A DNA stretch of 46,979 bases, from NCBI RefSeq assembly GCF_004348425.1, contig NZ_SMKK01000040.1, positions 1-46,979 of the forward strand, in the 5' to 3' direction. This document shows positions 45,217 through 46,979 of this stretch, in pieces. Every line of letters begins with the position of its first letter. Within the stretch, counting starts at the first letter, position 1. The notes under the pieces are model-generated. The model saw nothing but the letters and a program-made list of their open reading frames with translations. It ran no database searches and had not been told where the DNA came from. Made by a program: the position numbers and the translations under genes. The stretch comes from Actinomadura sp. 7K507. Lineage in GTDB: Bacteria; Actinomycetota; Actinomycetes; Streptosporangiales; Streptosporangiaceae.

Positions 45217-46979
45217 TCACCGCTTCGCCGCGGTCACGTACTGCCCGATGCGCTTCGCGACACGGTCCAGGTCGGCCTTGGGGACGTTCGTGCCCTCGGC
45301 CCGCTGGACGAACCAGTAGGTGAGGGCGGCGGTGCAGACGTCCGCTTTCTGCCACGGCATGACGCACCTGAGGGGTTGCGCCCTCTCCGTCTGGGGGGTC
45401 GTCCCCCGCGTCGCCAGTGTGACCGACACGTAGGGCGACGGCGGCTGGTCGGCGCCTGCCGGCGGTTCGATTCCGAGCATCGCCTTGAGCGTGGGCACGC
45501 CGGTCGGGAGGTCCTGCCGGTTCGTCACGGAGGCAGTGCACGACTGGCCCTGGCCGCGGGCACGTTGCGCGCCCGGGGAGTCCGGGAAGTACAGGCAGAG
45601 TTGGCTCATGATCCCGCCGACCGAGCCCTCCCACTTCTGCAGGATCGTCCCCGCCGCTCCCTCTCCGACCATGTCGGCGCCGCCGGAGATGCCGAACGAG
45701 CTCTGGCACTGAACCCCGGCCGGGCCGATGATGTAGTTCCCCTGCTGCGCCATGCGGTATACGGCCGTGCCCTCCGGCATCTCGACCTGCCCGGGAAGCC
45801 GGACGGTTCCGGGTCCGGGCGAGGCGGTGATCGGCTCGCCGGTCGGGCCGAGGGTGTCGCAGTCCCGTACGTCGGCGACGGTCGCCGCCGCGACCGTCGC
45901 GGGGGGCCTCGGCGCGGGGTCCGGCTCGGTGACGTCCCGGACGGCGACGACGCCGGCCCCGACGACCACGACCGTTCCGACCGCGGCGGCCGTCTTCCCG
46001 GCGCCGCTGCCGAAGAACGCCTTCACGGCGCTCGTCCCTCCGGCCTTCCCCGCGCCCGCGGCGTTTCCGGCCTGCCCGGCAACGTGTCCCGCGCCCTGCG
46101 CGGCGGCCGCCGTCCCGGCGGACTGGCCCGCCGCCATCCCGGTCGCGGACGCCGCACCGGGCATCAGCCAGGCGGCCAGCGGGAACAGGGCGGCGAGGGC
46201 GACGGCGGACGCGGCCAGGGTCCGGACGCCGCGCGCCTCCCAGTCCTCGCCGTAGGCCTCCCGGGCGGTGCGCTCCAGCTCGTCCACGAACGCGGAGGCG
46301 CCTTGCGGACGGTCCTCCGGGGTCTTGGCCATGCCCCGGGCCACCAGCCGCCGGAGCGGCTCGGGCACGGCCCCGACCGGGACGGGGGCGGTCAGGTGGG
46401 CCCGCATCAGCTCGGCGCGGCCGCCCGAGTAGGGGCGCTGCCCGCTGACGCACTCGACGAACACGCAGGTCGCCGCGTACACGTCGCACGCGGGTGTGGC
46501 GACGTGCCGGTTCCACTGTTCCGGCGCCATGTAGTACGCCGTGCCCGCACCGCCCGCCTCCTGCCCGGCCGACGTCGCGATGCCGAAGTCGACGAGGCGG
46601 CTCTGCCCGTCCGCCGGCACGACGACGTTGGCGGGCTTGTAGTCGCGGTGGACGACGCCGACCGCGTGCGCCGCCGCCAGGCCCAGCAGTGAGCCCTTGA
46701 GCACGGTCAGGGACGCCTCCGGGCCGAGTGCCCCGTGCCGTTCCAGCACGTCCTTGAGGGAGACGCCGTCGACGGCCTCCATGATGATGGCGGCGGTTCC
46801 CGGTCCCTCGACGAGCCGGTAGAGGCGGGCCACGTGCGGGCTGTCCGCCTGGCCGAGCATCCTGGCCTCCTGCCGCAGCCGTTCCCGGGCGGCCTCGCCG
46901 GCCGCGCCGGCCAGGTACTTGATCGCCACCGGTGTGCCCGATTGCGCATGCCGGGCGAGCACGACCCGCCCCTGGGCGC
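45217..46979 (-). CDS. Serine/threonine protein kinase with extracellular domain, 5' end outside the window
   Basis: At least 587 residues visible. Truncated glycine loop (AQGRVVLAR), then Lys in VAIK, catalytic loop HRDYKPANVVV, DFG and APEQW, all intact, a PknB-like active kinase. After the kinase domain there are two hydrophobic stretches, TLAASAVALAALFPLAAWLM and TAAAVGTVVVVGAGVVAV, separated by an Ala/Gly-rich linker. A C-terminal domain of about 200 residues follows with four to six cysteines, probably extracellular. No PASTA repeats are seen. The stop lies 86 bases before the histidine phosphatase gene. Confidence 0.92.
   Translation of the reverse strand, partial: AQGRVVLARHAQSGTPVAIKYLAGAAGEAARERLRQEARMLGQADSPHVARLYRLVEGPGTAAIIMEAVDGVSLKDVLERHGALGPEASLTVLKGSLLGLAAAHAVGVVHRDYKPANVVVPADGQSRLVDFGIATSAGQEAGGAGTAYYMAPEQWNRHVATPACDVYAATCVFVECVSGQRPYSGGRAELMRAHLTAPVPVGAVPEPLRRLVARGMAKTPEDRPQGASAFVDELERTAREAYGEDWEARGVRTLAASAVALAALFPLAAWLMPGAASATGMAAGQSAGTAAAAQGAGHVAGQAGNAAGAGKAGGTSAVKAFFGSGAGKTAAAVGTVVVVGAGVVAVRDVTEPDPAPRPPATVAAATVADVRDCDTLGPTGEPITASPGPGTVRLPGQVEMPEGTAVYRMAQQGNYIIGPAGVQCQSSFGISGGADMVGEGAAGTILQKWEGSVGGIMSQLCLYFPDSPGAQRARGQGQSCTASVTNRQDLPTGVPTLKAMLGIEPPAGADQPPSPYVSVTLATRGTTPQTERAQPLRCVMPWQKADVCTAALTYWFVQRAEGTNVPKADLDRVAKRIGQYVTAAKR

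Overview
This 47-kb window comes from a high-GC actinomycete. The evidence is roughly 70% GC, frequent GTG and TTG starts, ATGA/GTGA stop-start overlaps, a BldC regulator, a complete four-gene conservon, menaquinone-type respiratory genes and system II cytochrome c maturation. A filamentous genus such as Actinomadura or another Streptosporangiales member is a guess from gene content; no rRNA or other marker is present to settle it. No tRNA, rRNA, IS element or CRISPR array was seen.

Layout. 1-8.5 kb is mixed accessory material: a truncated TetR regulator, an exported alpha/beta-hydrolase fused to an ABC ATPase with its permease, a hotdog thioesterase with the FlK-type Thr/Glu/His triad, a TIGR01777 epimerase-like protein, a Fic protein with a leaderless promoter inside an inverted repeat, MsrA with a coupled small unknown gene, and a small secreted protein. 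8.5-12.8 kb is a compact terpene locus (P450, class I terpene synthase-like, class II cyclase) behind an unusually AT-rich control region rich in palindromes and iterons. 13-17 kb is a conservon (NIT-domain sensor kinase, roadblock, DUF742, small GTPase) in the same direction, ending at a strong hairpin terminator.

17-35.5 kb, minus strand, is a single respiratory block read from right to left: geranylgeranyl reductase-family enzyme (ggr), all 14 complex I genes nuoA-N in canonical order, then a long-chain polyprenyl diphosphate synthase. An 18-bp site matching the Rex operator lies 25 nt before ggr, so the block may answer to the NADH/NAD+ ratio. menG lies just beyond. Menaquinone side-chain synthesis, ring methylation and side-chain reduction are therefore grouped with the enzyme that reduces menaquinone.

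35.5-47 kb holds menG, a DUF4229 membrane protein, a PLP-dependent threonine dehydratase-like enzyme, bldC, a HExxH metallopeptidase-like protein with a small acidic partner, a PLDc_N membrane protein, the cytochrome c maturation set resA-ccdA-resB-ccsB, a histidine phosphatase and a truncated Ser/Thr kinase.

The most unusual signals are: (1) the terpene locus with degenerate active-site motifs next to a conservon; (2) a recurring pattern of short tandem repeats, mostly 15-bp units, at or near gene ends (nuoH, ggr, threonine dehydratase, resB, ccsB, resA-ccdA, and two weaker cases), several of which copy stop-start junctions; (3) the hydrolase-ABC ATPase fusion; (4) the Rex-like site ahead of ggr-nuo; and (5) the Fic promoter/operator.
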